In this document: positions 23,921 to 32,411 of the stretch, piece after piece
Layout of the letters: each line of letters opens with the position of its first letter
Position numbering within the stretch: position 1 is the first letter of the stretch
DNA from: Phycisphaerae bacterium
Lineage (GTDB): Bacteria > Planctomycetota > Phycisphaerae > Sedimentisphaerales > Anaerobacaceae
Length of the DNA stretch: 35,231 nucleotides
Direction: 5' to 3'
NCBI GenBank assembly: GCA_030615025.1
Contig: JAUXAB010000033.1
Coordinates: forward strand, 1 to 35,231
Position numbers and translations under genes: made by a program
The notes under the pieces: model-generated
What the model saw: the letters and a program-made list of their open reading frames with translations, nothing else
What the model was told of the DNA's origin: nothing
The model's database searches: none

Positions 23921-25162
23921 CTATAAATCCTCATCGAGTATATGGCCAAGGTGGTATTTTTTTGCTCGCAAATAGTCGATGTTATGTTTGCTCGGCTCAG
24001 CCCTCAGCGGTATCTGCTCAACAATCTTTATACCATAAACCTCAAGCCGACTTATCTTCTTTGGATTGTTGGTCAGTATCCGTATCTTCCTCAGCCCCAA
24101 ATCGCGACAGATTTGAGCACCAATTCCATAGTCCCGCTTGTCGGCCATAAAGCCCAGCTTCAGATTCGCCTCAACCGTATTAAGACCCTGCTCCTGAAGT
24201 TTGTAAGCCCGCAGTTTATTCGTCAGCCCAATGCCTCTGCCCTCCTGCCTGAGATAAATCAAGGCCCCTTTGCCGGCCTTTTCAATCATCTCCATCGCAG
24301 TTATCAATTGATAACCACATTCGCACCGCTGCGAATGAAACAAATCCCCGGTCATACATTCCGAATGCACCCTTACTAACACCGGCTCGTCGTGTTCGAT
24401 AGGCTTGCCGTTCTCATCAAGGTCACCCACGCCGCCCTTGCACAATGCCAGATGCGGCTCAGACGATAGTTTAGTCTCGTAGCCAATCAGCATAAATTCC
24501 CCGTAGTCGGTAGGCAAATTCACGCATTCAACCCGATTGATCTGGCTCTCACGCTGCAGACGATATTCGATGAGCTTGGCGATTGAAACAATCTTCAGAC
24601 CGTGCTTTTCGCAGAATTTCAACAGCTCCGGCACTCGTGCCATCGAACCGTCTTCGTTCATAATTTCGCAGATGACACCAGCCGGCTTCAGAGACGCCAA
24701 CCGTATCAAATCAACCGCCCCCTCAGTTTGCCCCGCTCGAACCAACACGCCGCCTTCACGCGAACGCAGTGGAAATATATGGCCTGGCCGAACAAAGTCA
24801 CTGGCTTTCGTCTCGTCTGCAATCGCCACCTGAATCGTCCTTGCCCTGTCAGCCGCACTAATGCCGGTACTTATGCCATCAGCCGCATCGATACTAACTG
24901 TAAACGCCGTGCCGAATCGGGCCGTATTATCAACCGTCTGCGGATACAGACCAAGCGAATCACATTTCTCAGCCGTAAGCGGCAGGCAAATAAGACCGCG
25001 ACCATATTTGGCCATAAAGTTAATAATCTCTGGTGTCACCTTCTCAGCCGCACAAACCAGGTCACCCTCGTTTTCGCGGTCCTCAGCATCTACAACGACA
25101 ATCATTTTACCCTGCCGAAGCTCTTCCAGGACTTCCGGTATTTCGCTAAATCGCGCCGCCAT
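23921..25162 (-). CDS. ribBA: bifunctional 3,4-dihydroxy-2-butanone 4-phosphate synthase / GTP cyclohydrolase II
   Basis: 413 aa. It makes both riboflavin precursors: the N-terminal half converts ribulose 5-phosphate to DHBP, the C-terminal half opens GTP. The RibB part (1-203) has [12 protein letters not shown] near 25-36 and [26 protein letters not shown] near 128-152. The RibA part (205-413) has [22 protein letters not shown] with the three zinc cysteines and RQEGRGIGL. Oddity: the usual RxGHTEA of RibB reads RAGQTEG here, replacing a His that is a metal ligand in characterised enzymes. A weak AAGAG precedes the ATG. No FMN riboswitch is recognisable in the 96-bp gap upstream. Confidence 0.93.
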   Translation of the reverse strand: MAARFSEIPEVLEELRQGKMIVVVDAEDRENEGDLVCAAEKVTPEIINFMAKYGRGLICLPLTAEKCDSLGLYPQTVDNTARFGTAFTVSIDAADGISTGISAADRARTIQVAIADETKASDFVRPGHIFPLRSREGGVLVRAGQTEGAVDLIRLASLKPAGVICEIMNEDGSMARVPELLKFCEKHGLKIVSIAKLIEYRLQRESQINRVECVNLPTDYGEFMLIGYETKLSSEPHLALCKGGVGDLDENGKPIEHDEPVLVRVHSECMTGDLFHSQRCECGYQLITAMEMIEKAGKGALIYLRQEGRGIGLTNKLRAYKLQEQGLNTVEANLKLGFMADKRDYGIGAQICRDLGLRKIRILTNNPKKISRLEVYGIKIVEQIPLRAEPSKHNIDYLRAKKYHLGHILDEDL

Positions 25163-25258
25163 CTCTTAATTATTCAAACTATCCAATTTAAAACTTTGGT
25201 GAATTTTTCCAGCTAATCTATCAACCCTGGTGAGCATCATCAAGCCGCGCTCTATTCA

Positions 25259-26473
25259 TTATTTCACCGGCTCCAAGTTATCGTCAACCAAAGATGAATC
25301 ATCTAATTTCGTGTGGTCACTTTTCACGTCGGTTAGCACGTTGTTGGCAAACACCACACGCTTACTTGCTTCACCTTCGAGGGCCAGTGCCTTTGGCCGA
25401 ACGCCCGAAAACACGTTGCCGCAAATAGCCACGTCTGAAGTGCCGCAAACAATCATACCACCGGCCTTACGGTCGCCGGCGCCGCGTTTCACTTCGCCAC
25501 CGCCGATGTAGCTGTCGGAGAAGTTGTTACCGGTAACGGTGATGCGCCCACTGTTGGGCCTTATCGCCAAAGCGTGACCGCCCATGATGGTGAAGGTGTT
25601 GGCGCTGACAGTGCAGCCGTGTGCGTCGCGTAAGTCGATTCCTCCCGATTCGTTATGCGCGATGACATTGGCACTGAGCGTGATGCCGTAGCAGTCTCGG
25701 TCGAGCACGATGGCTGTGCCCTTGCACTCCTCGATCATATTGCCTGAGACGACCGAGCCGTAGGTGTTCTCGATGACGACACCGTCGCCGAGGTGGTCGT
25801 CGAGGTTGTTGCCGGTCATTGTAAGATTGTAGCCGTCGATGCACCGCACCGCGTCCCGGTTCTCCTCAAACTGGTTCGAGGAGACGATAATATCGTGACA
25901 GCCGATTAGATTGAGCCCGGTGCCCTTGTTGTAGGTGATTAGCGAATCGCAGATGCGCGGGTCCTCGTAGCAATGGTCAAGCACAATACCGTCACCGCCG
26001 TGATAGCTAACGGTGACACCATCGATGAATATTTCGTTGATGCGCCGGGCCTCGATGCCGCAGCCGCTCTTATCATTGCCGGTAATACGAAAGTTGGCCA
26101 GCCGAATCCGCCACAGTTCATGCTTTCGGTCATCGGTGCCGCTCGGGTGCTGAAGTATCAGGGCGGGTTTGCCTTCGACGTTGACGTTCTTGATGTGCGT
26201 GGCGGTACCTGCCCCTTCAATGAGTAGATCAGACGCAGTGACCTTCAAGGGTTCGCCAATCTCAAACGTGCCCGGCGGCATACGGACAACACCACCCCCG
26301 TCCGGCACCGCGTCGATCGCAGCCTGGAGAGTTGGATAAAAGCTTGCATCGATAATAGCCTGGGTTCCCGGCAGACGTGGACAAGCCGAAGCGCCGCGAT
26401 GGACCCGACAACCTGTGCTGCAGAAAACGCTCACAGCCGCCGCAATGATTAAAAACCAATACGTCTGTTTCAT
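25259..26473 (-). CDS. right-handed parallel beta-helix lipoprotein
   Basis: 404 aa. Lipobox STGC with Cys22. Residues about 45-90 (FYPTLQAAIDAVPDGGGVVRMPPGTFEI) are the usual entry cap of pectate-lyase-like/glycosyl-hydrolase-28-like beta-helices. About ten NosD/right-handed coils follow, with phrases such as GDGIVLDHC, NLTMTGNNLDDHLGDGVVIE and GITLSANVIAHNESGGIDL. Probably a surface polysaccharide-active or binding protein; I see no certain catalytic set, so activity is unknown. Minus-strand neighbour of pgsA (upstream) and ribBA (downstream). Confidence 0.82.
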   Translation of the reverse strand: MKQTYWFLIIAAAVSVFCSTGCRVHRGASACPRLPGTQAIIDASFYPTLQAAIDAVPDGGGVVRMPPGTFEIGEPLKVTASDLLIEGAGTATHIKNVNVEGKPALILQHPSGTDDRKHELWRIRLANFRITGNDKSGCGIEARRINEIFIDGVTVSYHGGDGIVLDHCYEDPRICDSLITYNKGTGLNLIGCHDIIVSSNQFEENRDAVRCIDGYNLTMTGNNLDDHLGDGVVIENTYGSVVSGNMIEECKGTAIVLDRDCYGITLSANVIAHNESGGIDLRDAHGCTVSANTFTIMGGHALAIRPNSGRITVTGNNFSDSYIGGGEVKRGAGDRKAGGMIVCGTSDVAICGNVFSGVRPKALALEGEASKRVVFANNVLTDVKSDHTKLDDSSLVDDNLEPVK

Positions 26474-26573
26474 CCCACGTCCCTTAACTAATATCTATAT
26501 TTAACTCGCTGGAATGGCCGCTCACCAAAAATACCAAAAACTTCGCAGACGCCGAGACGCCAACTGAAAGTCC

Positions 26574-27200
26574 CTACTTCCCTTGGCCGGCATCCTGCTC
26601 GTACTCTTCAATATAGCGGATTCCGTTGCGAATGTAAACAAGAGTTGCCAAAATAGCAGTCCCCGCAGCTGACCACCACAGCACTCGCAGAAACCAGATC
26701 CAGCCGGGTATAAAACTTGAGAACTCAGGGCCAAGCAGAATTCCCGCCACCATCGACAACTGCAGGGCTGTAGCAGCCTTACCGACAAATACGGGAGCGA
26801 TATGAACCCGTGAAGTGATAAAATATAAAATGAGAAAACCAATTGTCATAAACAGATCTTTGCCGATTATCAAAACCACAACCGTCGGCGGCAGTGGAAA
26901 GCCTTCGATCCCTCCTCGCTGCGAGATAAGCAGCAGGCACGCACTGGTCATAAGCAGCTTGTCAGCCGTCGGGTCCAGAAACGCACCGAGTCTGGTAATC
27001 TGTCTGTTCCTGCGAGCTAAATAGCCGTCAAGCACGTCACTAATCACCATAAACAAAAAAATGACAATCGAAATATGCCGCATTGTGTCGCGCATCAGTT
27101 CGCTAAGCGAAGCGTCATTTATCTTCAACATGCAGCTAACAAACGGAATTATCAACAGAATCCGAAGAATCGTAATCCGATTGGCCCAGCTCAACTTCAT
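26574..27200 (-). CDS. pgsA: CDP-diacylglycerol-glycerol-3-phosphate 3-phosphatidyltransferase
   Basis: 208 aa from the ATG at 27200, which gives the family start MKLSWANRITILRI; the frame is open upstream, but that stretch is intergenic-type sequence. The CDP-alcohol phosphotransferase signature D-x2-DG-x2-AR-x8-G-x3-D-x3-D is complete at residues 55-80 (DVLDGYLAR ... GAFLDPTAD). Several membrane helices follow. It makes phosphatidylglycerophosphate at the inner membrane from CDP-diacylglycerol and glycerol 3-phosphate. Ribosome-binding site weak (GAAGAACGA). 118 bp after the SDR gene on the same strand. Confidence 0.9.
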   Translation of the reverse strand: MKLSWANRITILRILLIIPFVSCMLKINDASLSELMRDTMRHISIVIFLFMVISDVLDGYLARRNRQITRLGAFLDPTADKLLMTSACLLLISQRGGIEGFPLPPTVVVLIIGKDLFMTIGFLILYFITSRVHIAPVFVGKAATALQLSMVAGILLGPEFSSFIPGWIWFLRVLWWSAAGTAILATLVYIRNGIRYIEEYEQDAGQGK

Positions 27201-27318
27201 TATGTCGTTCTTCGCCGTTCTGAACGAGGTAAGGAATCTCGCCACGAATGTTACGTTGTGGTTTTCCATTTTTCGCTTTCCGTTCTTCGCCCTTCTATCC
27301 ACTAAACACTATCCACTA

Positions 27319-28062
27319 CTACATGCATCGCCCGCCATCGACATTTAATACCTGCCCTGTTATATAATCGTTCTTGAGTAGATAAATCACAGCCGCGGTA
27401 ATTTCACTTATTTTAGCAATTCTTCTCACAGGTATAAAGGATAATTGCCGCTGTTTCTCAGCTTCATCGAAATCGCTCGGCCAGGTTACCACACCGGGAG
27501 CAACCGAATTTACACAAATCACAGGAGCTAATTCCTTTGCCAGCGCCTTGGTAGCCCCAATCAGTCCTGCCTTTGACGAGCAGTAGAGAACATACTCCGC
27601 CCAGGGCCGAATCCCACCAACATCAGTAATATTGATTATCTTGCCAACCACCGACTCAGCGTTGGCGAATTTGTCATTTACAGCTTTTGCAAAGGCCCGG
27701 CTCGTTAAAATCGGCGCTGTCAAATTCAAATTCAAAACTTTTTGAGCTTCCTCGAAAGTTACCTCTTGCAACGGCTGTCTGGAAAAAACGGCCGCGGAGT
27801 TTATCAAAATTTGCGGCGTCCCAAGCTCTGTAGCTTTCTGAAATAAATCCTCTATTTGTTCCGGCTTGACCAAATCAGCCCCAACCGCCAACGCCTTCAC
27901 GCTCATTTTCTCAATCTGCTTAGCAAGCTCTTCTGCTTTTTCCTTGTTGCTGTTATAGTGGCAAACACAATTACAGCCAGCCGCCCCTAATGCTTTTGCG
28001 ACAGCACCGCCTAACCGCCCACTCGAGCCGGTAATAACAGCAGTAGTCCCCTTTAGTTCCAT
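27319..28062 (-). CDS. SDR oxidoreductase, pteridine-reductase-like (FolM/PTR1 type)
   Basis: 247 aa. Classical Rossmann short-chain dehydrogenase: TGSSGRLG at 11-18, NSAA at 88-91, YCSSK with Tyr160 and Lys164, and VNSVAPGVV. The catalytic Ser is replaced by Asp147, exactly 13 residues before Tyr160. Pteridine reductases such as PTR1 and FolM use an Asp-Tyr-Lys set with this spacing, so reduction of a dihydropterin or dihydrofolate with NADPH is the best guess. First gene of a five-gene minus-strand run that includes ribBA, also a pteridine/flavin-pathway enzyme; the link is suggestive only. Confidence 0.85.
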   Translation of the reverse strand: MELKGTTAVITGSSGRLGGAVAKALGAAGCNCVCHYNSNKEKAEELAKQIEKMSVKALAVGADLVKPEQIEDLFQKATELGTPQILINSAAVFSRQPLQEVTFEEAQKVLNLNLTAPILTSRAFAKAVNDKFANAESVVGKIINITDVGGIRPWAEYVLYCSSKAGLIGATKALAKELAPVICVNSVAPGVVTWPSDFDEAEKQRQLSFIPVRRIAKISEITAAVIYLLKNDYITGQVLNVDGGRCM

Positions 28063-28204
28063 TGCTGCTATAGTAAAACAGCTAAACCGAATTTAGCAAC
28101 AGAATATTACTTGATGTAAACCAACTCGTTGATAGAATTTAGCCAGCTTTTTGCGTGTAGGCTGCCAGAGATATCAATTTCACATCTGAAGGAATTAAAA
28201 GGGC

Positions 28205-29158
28205 ATGACAAATAAGCTGGCGACAATGTATCACAACCTTTCTGTTATGCTTGAAGCCGGCATACCAATGCTCCGATCGCTGAGCAGTATTGCGCCGGGC
28301 TTAAAGGGCAAACTGCGAACGACTTTTTTGGCGTTAGCCAAGGATGTCTCGGCAGGCAATAGTCTGGCAGAGTCAATGGCTAAATACCCCAATGTATTCG
28401 CCACTTTGGACCTGATGCTGGTGGAAACGGCAGAATTATCAGGCAAGCTCCCTGAATGTTTTAGCATGCTGTCTGCCTGGTACGAATTCTGCAACCGCAT
28501 AAAGAGAATTATGTTCTCAGGATTGATGCTGCCTTTGGTAGTTATCCATATCGTGGCCATTGTTGCCCCCCTTCCCACACTGTTTCTGGGAAAAACCACC
28601 ACAGCCGAATATATTCTCGATGTAGCAGCGACCCTGGCTTTATTCTACGTCCCGGCGGCAATAACGCTGGCCATATTATACCTGATGCCGCGTACTGGTC
28701 TGCTGCGCAGATCTTTGGACGCCTTAATCTTGAGAATTCCTCTTCTGGGCCAGGCAATTCGCCAGCTCGCTATAGCCCGGTATTGTCGCGCGTTCAATAT
28801 GCTCTACAAAGCCGGCGTTCCAATTGCACAATGTGCGCAAAAGGCGCCCAGCGTGACCGGCAACGCCATCATAGCAGATTTCTTCAAAGGTGGTGCCGAA
28901 AGTGCACGAGCTGGAAATCCGGTCTGTGATGGATTCTCCCGCAAGCTGCCGATAGATTTTCTGAACCTCTGGCAAATCGGCGAGGAAACCGGTGAGCTCG
29001 ACAACAGCGTACAAAAGCTGGCTGATAATTCAGGCGAATCCGCCCGGTTTCTGTTCACACAGTTGGCCCAATGGCTGCCGCGCTTGATTTACTGGCTCGT
29101 CTGTCTTGTGATAGTCATACAAATCCTGAAAGGCGCCGCCGCCATCGCAATGAGATAA
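28205..29158 (+). CDS. type II secretion/pilus assembly GspF/PilC-like inner-membrane protein
   Basis: 317 aa. Two T2SF repeats are visible: LATMYHNLSVMLEAGIPMLRSL ... ETAELSGKLPECFSML in the first (about 5-95) and IARYCRAFNMLYKAGVPIAQCA ... LWQIGEETGELDNSVQKLADNSG in the second (about 180-285). Helices follow each (about 103-122, 135-160, 292-312). GspF/PilC forms the platform that couples the ATPase to pseudopilus or pilus assembly. It is shorter than usual (about 400 aa) because the N-terminal cytoplasmic extension is missing. No other pilus genes adjoin it, so it may be a stand-alone paralog. Divergent from the SDR gene. Confidence 0.87.
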   Translation: MTNKLATMYHNLSVMLEAGIPMLRSLSSIAPGLKGKLRTTFLALAKDVSAGNSLAESMAKYPNVFATLDLMLVETAELSGKLPECFSMLSAWYEFCNRIKRIMFSGLMLPLVVIHIVAIVAPLPTLFLGKTTTAEYILDVAATLALFYVPAAITLAILYLMPRTGLLRRSLDALILRIPLLGQAIRQLAIARYCRAFNMLYKAGVPIAQCAQKAPSVTGNAIIADFFKGGAESARAGNPVCDGFSRKLPIDFLNLWQIGEETGELDNSVQKLADNSGESARFLFTQLAQWLPRLIYWLVCLVIVIQILKGAAAIAMR

Positions 29159-29218
29159 AGTTTTCACAGTCACTCCGCCCCAACCCCCCACTCGAATTTT
29201 CTATCATCTCCTTCTGTC

Positions 29219-29238
29219 ATTCCCGCGAAAGCGGGAAT
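29219..29238. repeat. hairpin ATTCCCGC-GAAA-GCGGGAAT (common dispersed element)
   Basis: 8-bp perfect stem with a GNRA loop, within the phrase 'gtcattcccgcgaaagcggg'. A second stock phrase, 'cattctgagcgaagcgagg', follows at about 29252. Both are widely dispersed in bacterial intergenic DNA. It may act as a weak terminator after the GspF-like gene, although no T-run follows directly. Confidence 0.65.
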
Positions 29239-29344
29239 CCACCTCCTTATGTCATTCTGAGCGAAGCGAGGAATTTTGTTTTGAATTTTGTATTTTGAAC
29301 ATTCGAATTTGTTTCGTATTTCGTGCTTCGGATTTCGAATTTCA

Positions 29345-29455
29345 CTTTCCCTTCTCTGTGGTCTCTGTGGCTAATTCTAATCTTTTTTGTGGCTAAATAA
29401 ATTCGTGTCAATTCGTGGCTAATTTTTCTTTGCGCCTTGGTGTCTTAGTGGCAAT
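29345..29455. repeat. interspersed filler phrase, third copy
   Basis: 'ctctgtggtctctgtggcta', 'attcgtgtcaattcgtggct' and 'tgcgccttggtgtcttagtg' follow one another, matching 6716-6781 and 7097-7170. There is no gene in 29159-29520. Confidence 0.55.
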
Positions 29456-29466
29456 TTTTTTATTGT

Positions 29467-29494
29467 TTGCTAAGAACTAACACAGCGGTATAAT
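29467..29494 (+). promoter_or_regulatory. promoter TTGCTA-16-TATAAT for pdxJ-dapA
   Basis: -10 TATAAT (29489-29494) is perfect; -35 TTGCTA (29467-29472) is 16 bases upstream. The start would be near 29501, 20 bases before the pdxJ ATG. The -35 lies in an 18-bp element (29463-29480) that matches the groEL1 upstream region at 8316-8333 in 16 positions. Confidence 0.5.
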
Positions 29495-29520
29495 TGCGGT
29501 GGTTTTCCGAGGCTCAAAAA

Positions 29521-30249
29521 ATGACCAAACTCAGCGTCAATCTAAATAAAATCGCTCTGCTGCGGAACCAGCGCAACATCGGCATACCGAGCGTAATAGA
29601 GTCGGCCAAGACCGTCATCGAAGCCGGCGCTCACGGCGTAACGGTCCATCCCCGGCCGGACGAGCGACACATAAAATATGACGATGCCCGCCGGCTTAAA
29701 AAAATGCTTACCGTCGAGTTCAACATCGAGGGCAATCCCTTCACCGGCAAATTGATGGAACTTCTGCACCAGCTCAAACCCGACCAGGCGACACTGGTCC
29801 CCGATGCACCGGGTGCCAATACTTCCGACCACGGCTGGAACCTGCAGCAAAACAAAGAACGCCTCGAGCCGGTTATAAAGCAGCTCAAAGACTTAGGCAT
29901 TCGTGTCAGTCTTTTTATGGACCCGGATACCGCAGGCATCCAAATAGCCAAAAAAATTGGTGCCGACCGTGTCGAGTTATATACCGAGCCTTATGCCGGA
30001 GCGTCTCGAACAAACGACAACGTAGAGCAGACGCTTGAGCGATTTGCCGCCGCTGCCAGGTTCGCCAATGAAATCGGCCTGGGGCTAAACGCAGGCCACG
30101 ACCTCAACCTGCAAAACCTCGGTAAATTCTGCTCTACCGTCCCGGGCATACTGGAAGTCTCCATCGGCCACGCCCTTATAGCAGAAGCCCTCGAAATGGG
30201 ACTCGACAATACAGTCAAAGAATATTTGAAAGTGTTAGCTCAAAATTAA
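29521..30249 (+). CDS. pdxJ: pyridoxine 5'-phosphate synthase
   Basis: 242 aa, usual length; GAGG 8 bases before the ATG. It condenses 3-amino-2-oxopropyl phosphate with 1-deoxyxylulose 5-phosphate in the DXP-dependent vitamin B6 pathway. TIM-barrel hallmarks: LSVNLNKIALLRNQR at the start, AHGVTVHPRPDERHI, EFNIEGNP with the catalytic Glu region, LVPDAPGANTSDHGW, VSLFMDPD, RVELYTEPYA, GLNAGHDLNLQNL and the closing EVSIGHALIAEAL. dapA starts 11 bp after its stop, so the two are cotranscribed. Confidence 0.95.
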   Translation: MTKLSVNLNKIALLRNQRNIGIPSVIESAKTVIEAGAHGVTVHPRPDERHIKYDDARRLKKMLTVEFNIEGNPFTGKLMELLHQLKPDQATLVPDAPGANTSDHGWNLQQNKERLEPVIKQLKDLGIRVSLFMDPDTAGIQIAKKIGADRVELYTEPYAGASRTNDNVEQTLERFAAAARFANEIGLGLNAGHDLNLQNLGKFCSTVPGILEVSIGHALIAEALEMGLDNTVKEYLKVLAQN

Positions 30250-30260
30250 AGGAGAGAAAA

Positions 30261-31133
30261 ATGTTTACAGGGGCAATGGTGGCGTTGATTACGCCTTTTC
30301 GGGACGGCAAAGTTGATTTCAAAACGCTCGATGAGCTGATCGACTTCCAATTGGAAAACGGAATAGACGGGATTGTACCGGTAGGCACGACCGGCGAATC
30401 GCCCACACTGAGTCACGAAGAGCACAAACAGGTTATCGAAAGAGTGGTCAAAGCCGTGGCTTCAAAAGTCCCCGTAATTGCAGGGGCCGGCTCAAACTCA
30501 ACCGCCGAGGCAATCGAACTGGCTGCATTTGCAAAAAAGGTCGGTGCCGATGCAACCCTGCAGGTCGACCCGTACTATAACAAGCCGACACAGGAAGGCT
30601 TCTATCAGCATTTCAAGGCGATAGCCGAGGAGGTTGACCTGCCGATAGTATTATACGACATACCAGGCCGATGCGGTGCCGGTATGACCCCCGATACAAT
30701 CGTCCGCCTGGCTGAACTTGAAAATATCGTCGCGGTAAAAGAGGCAACCGGCAAGCTCGACCATGCCAGCGAAATCGCAACCCGATGCGACTTGACCATT
30801 ATATCAGGCGATGATTCGCTTACGCTGCCCATCGCTTCCGTCGGCGGCAAAGGTGTTATCAGCGTAGTGGCAAACATCGTCCCCGCAGACGTCAAAGCAA
30901 TGACCGACCTAATCCTCGAAGGCGATTTGGTCTCAGCCAGACAGTGGCACAACAAGCTCTTTACCCTGTGCAGAAATCTGCTCAGCCTGGCGACCAACCC
31001 CATACCTATCAAGGCGGCAATGTCAATGCTGAATCTGGCTTCGGAGGAGCTGCGTCTGCCTATGACGCCCATGGAAGAAAGCAAAAAGGCTGTCCTCGAA
31101 CAGACACTGAAAGACTACGGCCTACTAAAATAA
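30261..31133 (+). CDS. dapA: 4-hydroxy-tetrahydrodipicolinate synthase
   Basis: 290 aa, AAGGAG 7 bases before the ATG. It condenses pyruvate with aspartate semialdehyde, the first step to diaminopimelate and lysine. Seen: GAMVALITPF start, VPVGTTGESPTLSHEEH with the Thr-Thr pair near 43-44, VDPYYNKPTQEG, IVLYDIPGRCG with the proton-relay Tyr near 132, VAVKEATGKL with Schiff-base Lys near 160, and ISGDDSLTLPI. All catalytic residues are in place. Second gene after pdxJ; a secreted hydrolase gene follows 39 bp later. Confidence 0.95.
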   Translation: MFTGAMVALITPFRDGKVDFKTLDELIDFQLENGIDGIVPVGTTGESPTLSHEEHKQVIERVVKAVASKVPVIAGAGSNSTAEAIELAAFAKKVGADATLQVDPYYNKPTQEGFYQHFKAIAEEVDLPIVLYDIPGRCGAGMTPDTIVRLAELENIVAVKEATGKLDHASEIATRCDLTIISGDDSLTLPIASVGGKGVISVVANIVPADVKAMTDLILEGDLVSARQWHNKLFTLCRNLLSLATNPIPIKAAMSMLNLASEELRLPMTPMEESKKAVLEQTLKDYGLLK

Positions 31134-31172
31134 AAACGCCTTCCTTTATTTTTCAGCAGGAGAAAAGAAAAG

Positions 31173-32213
31173 ATGAGAAGGAGCATTCTTCTTTTAAGCA
31201 TCTTGACAGCCGGTGCCGTTGCTAATGCCGGCACAGAGCTTGGCATCCAGGGCAGGCAATTCACAATCAACGGCAAACCGACCTTTCTGCTGGGCACCAG
31301 CTACTACGGTGCGCTTGGGGCGCGCAAGGACTTTATCCGGCGAGATCTCGACGACATGCAAAAATATGGCTTCAATTGGTTCCGCGTCTGGGCGACCTGG
31401 GGAGCGTTCGATAACGAGGTCTCGGCTGTTGACCGAGAAGGAAAGCCGCGCGAAGCTTACCTGGACAAACTTCGATGGCTGATAGTCGAATGTGACCGAA
31501 GGGGTATCATAGTTGACGTAACTCTTTCACGCGGCAATGGCGTTACCGGCCCGTCCCGGCTTCAAAGCACCGAAGCACTGCGTCGCGCCGCCAAAACTCT
31601 GGTGACCTCGCTGAGGCCTTATCGCAACTGGTATCTCGATATGGGAAACGAAAGAAACATCCGCGACAAGCGATTCGTTTCAACCGACGAGTTAGCCAAG
31701 TTACGAACGTTTATCAAAGAGCTTGACCCGAAGCGCCTGGCCACCGCATCATTCGTCAGAGACATCAAAAAGGACGAGCTCAAGCCAATACTTCTCGATG
31801 TTCGGGTGGACTTTTTGGCCCCCCACCGCCCGCGGAACCAGAAGTCACCGCAACAAACCGTCGTTCAGACGAAAAAATATTTTGAGCTAATGAAAGTGCT
31901 TGGTCGTACCATTCCGGTCCATTATCAGGAACCGTTTCGGCGGGGATTCACACCAAAGCGGTGGCAGCCGAAAGCCGAACACTTTTTAGCTGACCTCAAA
32001 GGTGCGTTAGAGGCAGATGCTGCCGGATGGTGTTTTCACAACGGCGACCAGAAAGACAAGCCCCAGAGCAAACCTCGCCGCTCTTTCGACATGCGCGAAG
32101 CGCGCTTGTTTGACCAGTTGGACGACCAAGAGATGAAGTTCATTCGCCAAATCAAAGTTACGGCCTCTAAGACGGCTTCCACGGCAGACACCAAAGCCAA
32201 AAGCAAGGAATAA
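31173..32213 (+). CDS. secreted TIM-barrel glycoside-hydrolase-like protein
   Basis: 346 aa, AGGAG 10 bases before the ATG. Signal peptide 1-19 (RRSILLLSILTAGAVANA). The next part (LGIQGRQFTINGKPTFLLGTSYYGAL) is the common entry of GH5-like and DUF4038-type barrels, then DDMQKYGFNWFRVWATWG. Candidate acid/base Glu160 lies in YLDMGNERN and candidate nucleophile Glu253 in IPVHYQEPFR, at ends of predicted strands. The C-terminal 25 residues are a Lys/Ser/Thr-rich tail. Substrate not deducible. 39 bp after dapA, so possibly on its transcript despite the unrelated job. Confidence 0.7.
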   Translation: MRRSILLLSILTAGAVANAGTELGIQGRQFTINGKPTFLLGTSYYGALGARKDFIRRDLDDMQKYGFNWFRVWATWGAFDNEVSAVDREGKPREAYLDKLRWLIVECDRRGIIVDVTLSRGNGVTGPSRLQSTEALRRAAKTLVTSLRPYRNWYLDMGNERNIRDKRFVSTDELAKLRTFIKELDPKRLATASFVRDIKKDELKPILLDVRVDFLAPHRPRNQKSPQQTVVQTKKYFELMKVLGRTIPVHYQEPFRRGFTPKRWQPKAEHFLADLKGALEADAAGWCFHNGDQKDKPQSKPRRSFDMREARLFDQLDDQEMKFIRQIKVTASKTASTADTKAKSKE

Positions 32214-32318
32214 AAGTACCTCACTTACGCCTGATGCCCGGTTGCCCTTTTGCGCTCTCGGTGACTATTTTGTCCTTTCTGCACGCCGATAAGCTTTTCA
32301 GAAGGACTAACAAAACAA

Positions 32319-32408
32319 ATGAACGTAAAGAGCGTTCTGTACCGCTATCTTGGCCGTTTCATAAAATCCATTAAGTACCTATCAAAAATTGTCGAAAACA
32401 AACAATAA
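32319..32408 (+). CDS. possible 29-residue basic peptide upstream of the thioredoxin gene
   Basis: ATG to TAA, with AAGGA 11 bases upstream. Sequence begins MNVKSVLYRYLGRFIKSIKY, an amphipathic basic helix. Its stop is 3 bp before, and in the same frame as, the ATG at 32412. It is either a leader peptide or the former N-terminus of the thioredoxin protein cut off by a stop codon. No family recognised. Confidence 0.25.
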   Translation: MNVKSVLYRYLGRFIKSIKYLSKIVENKQ

Positions 32409-32411
32409 GTA

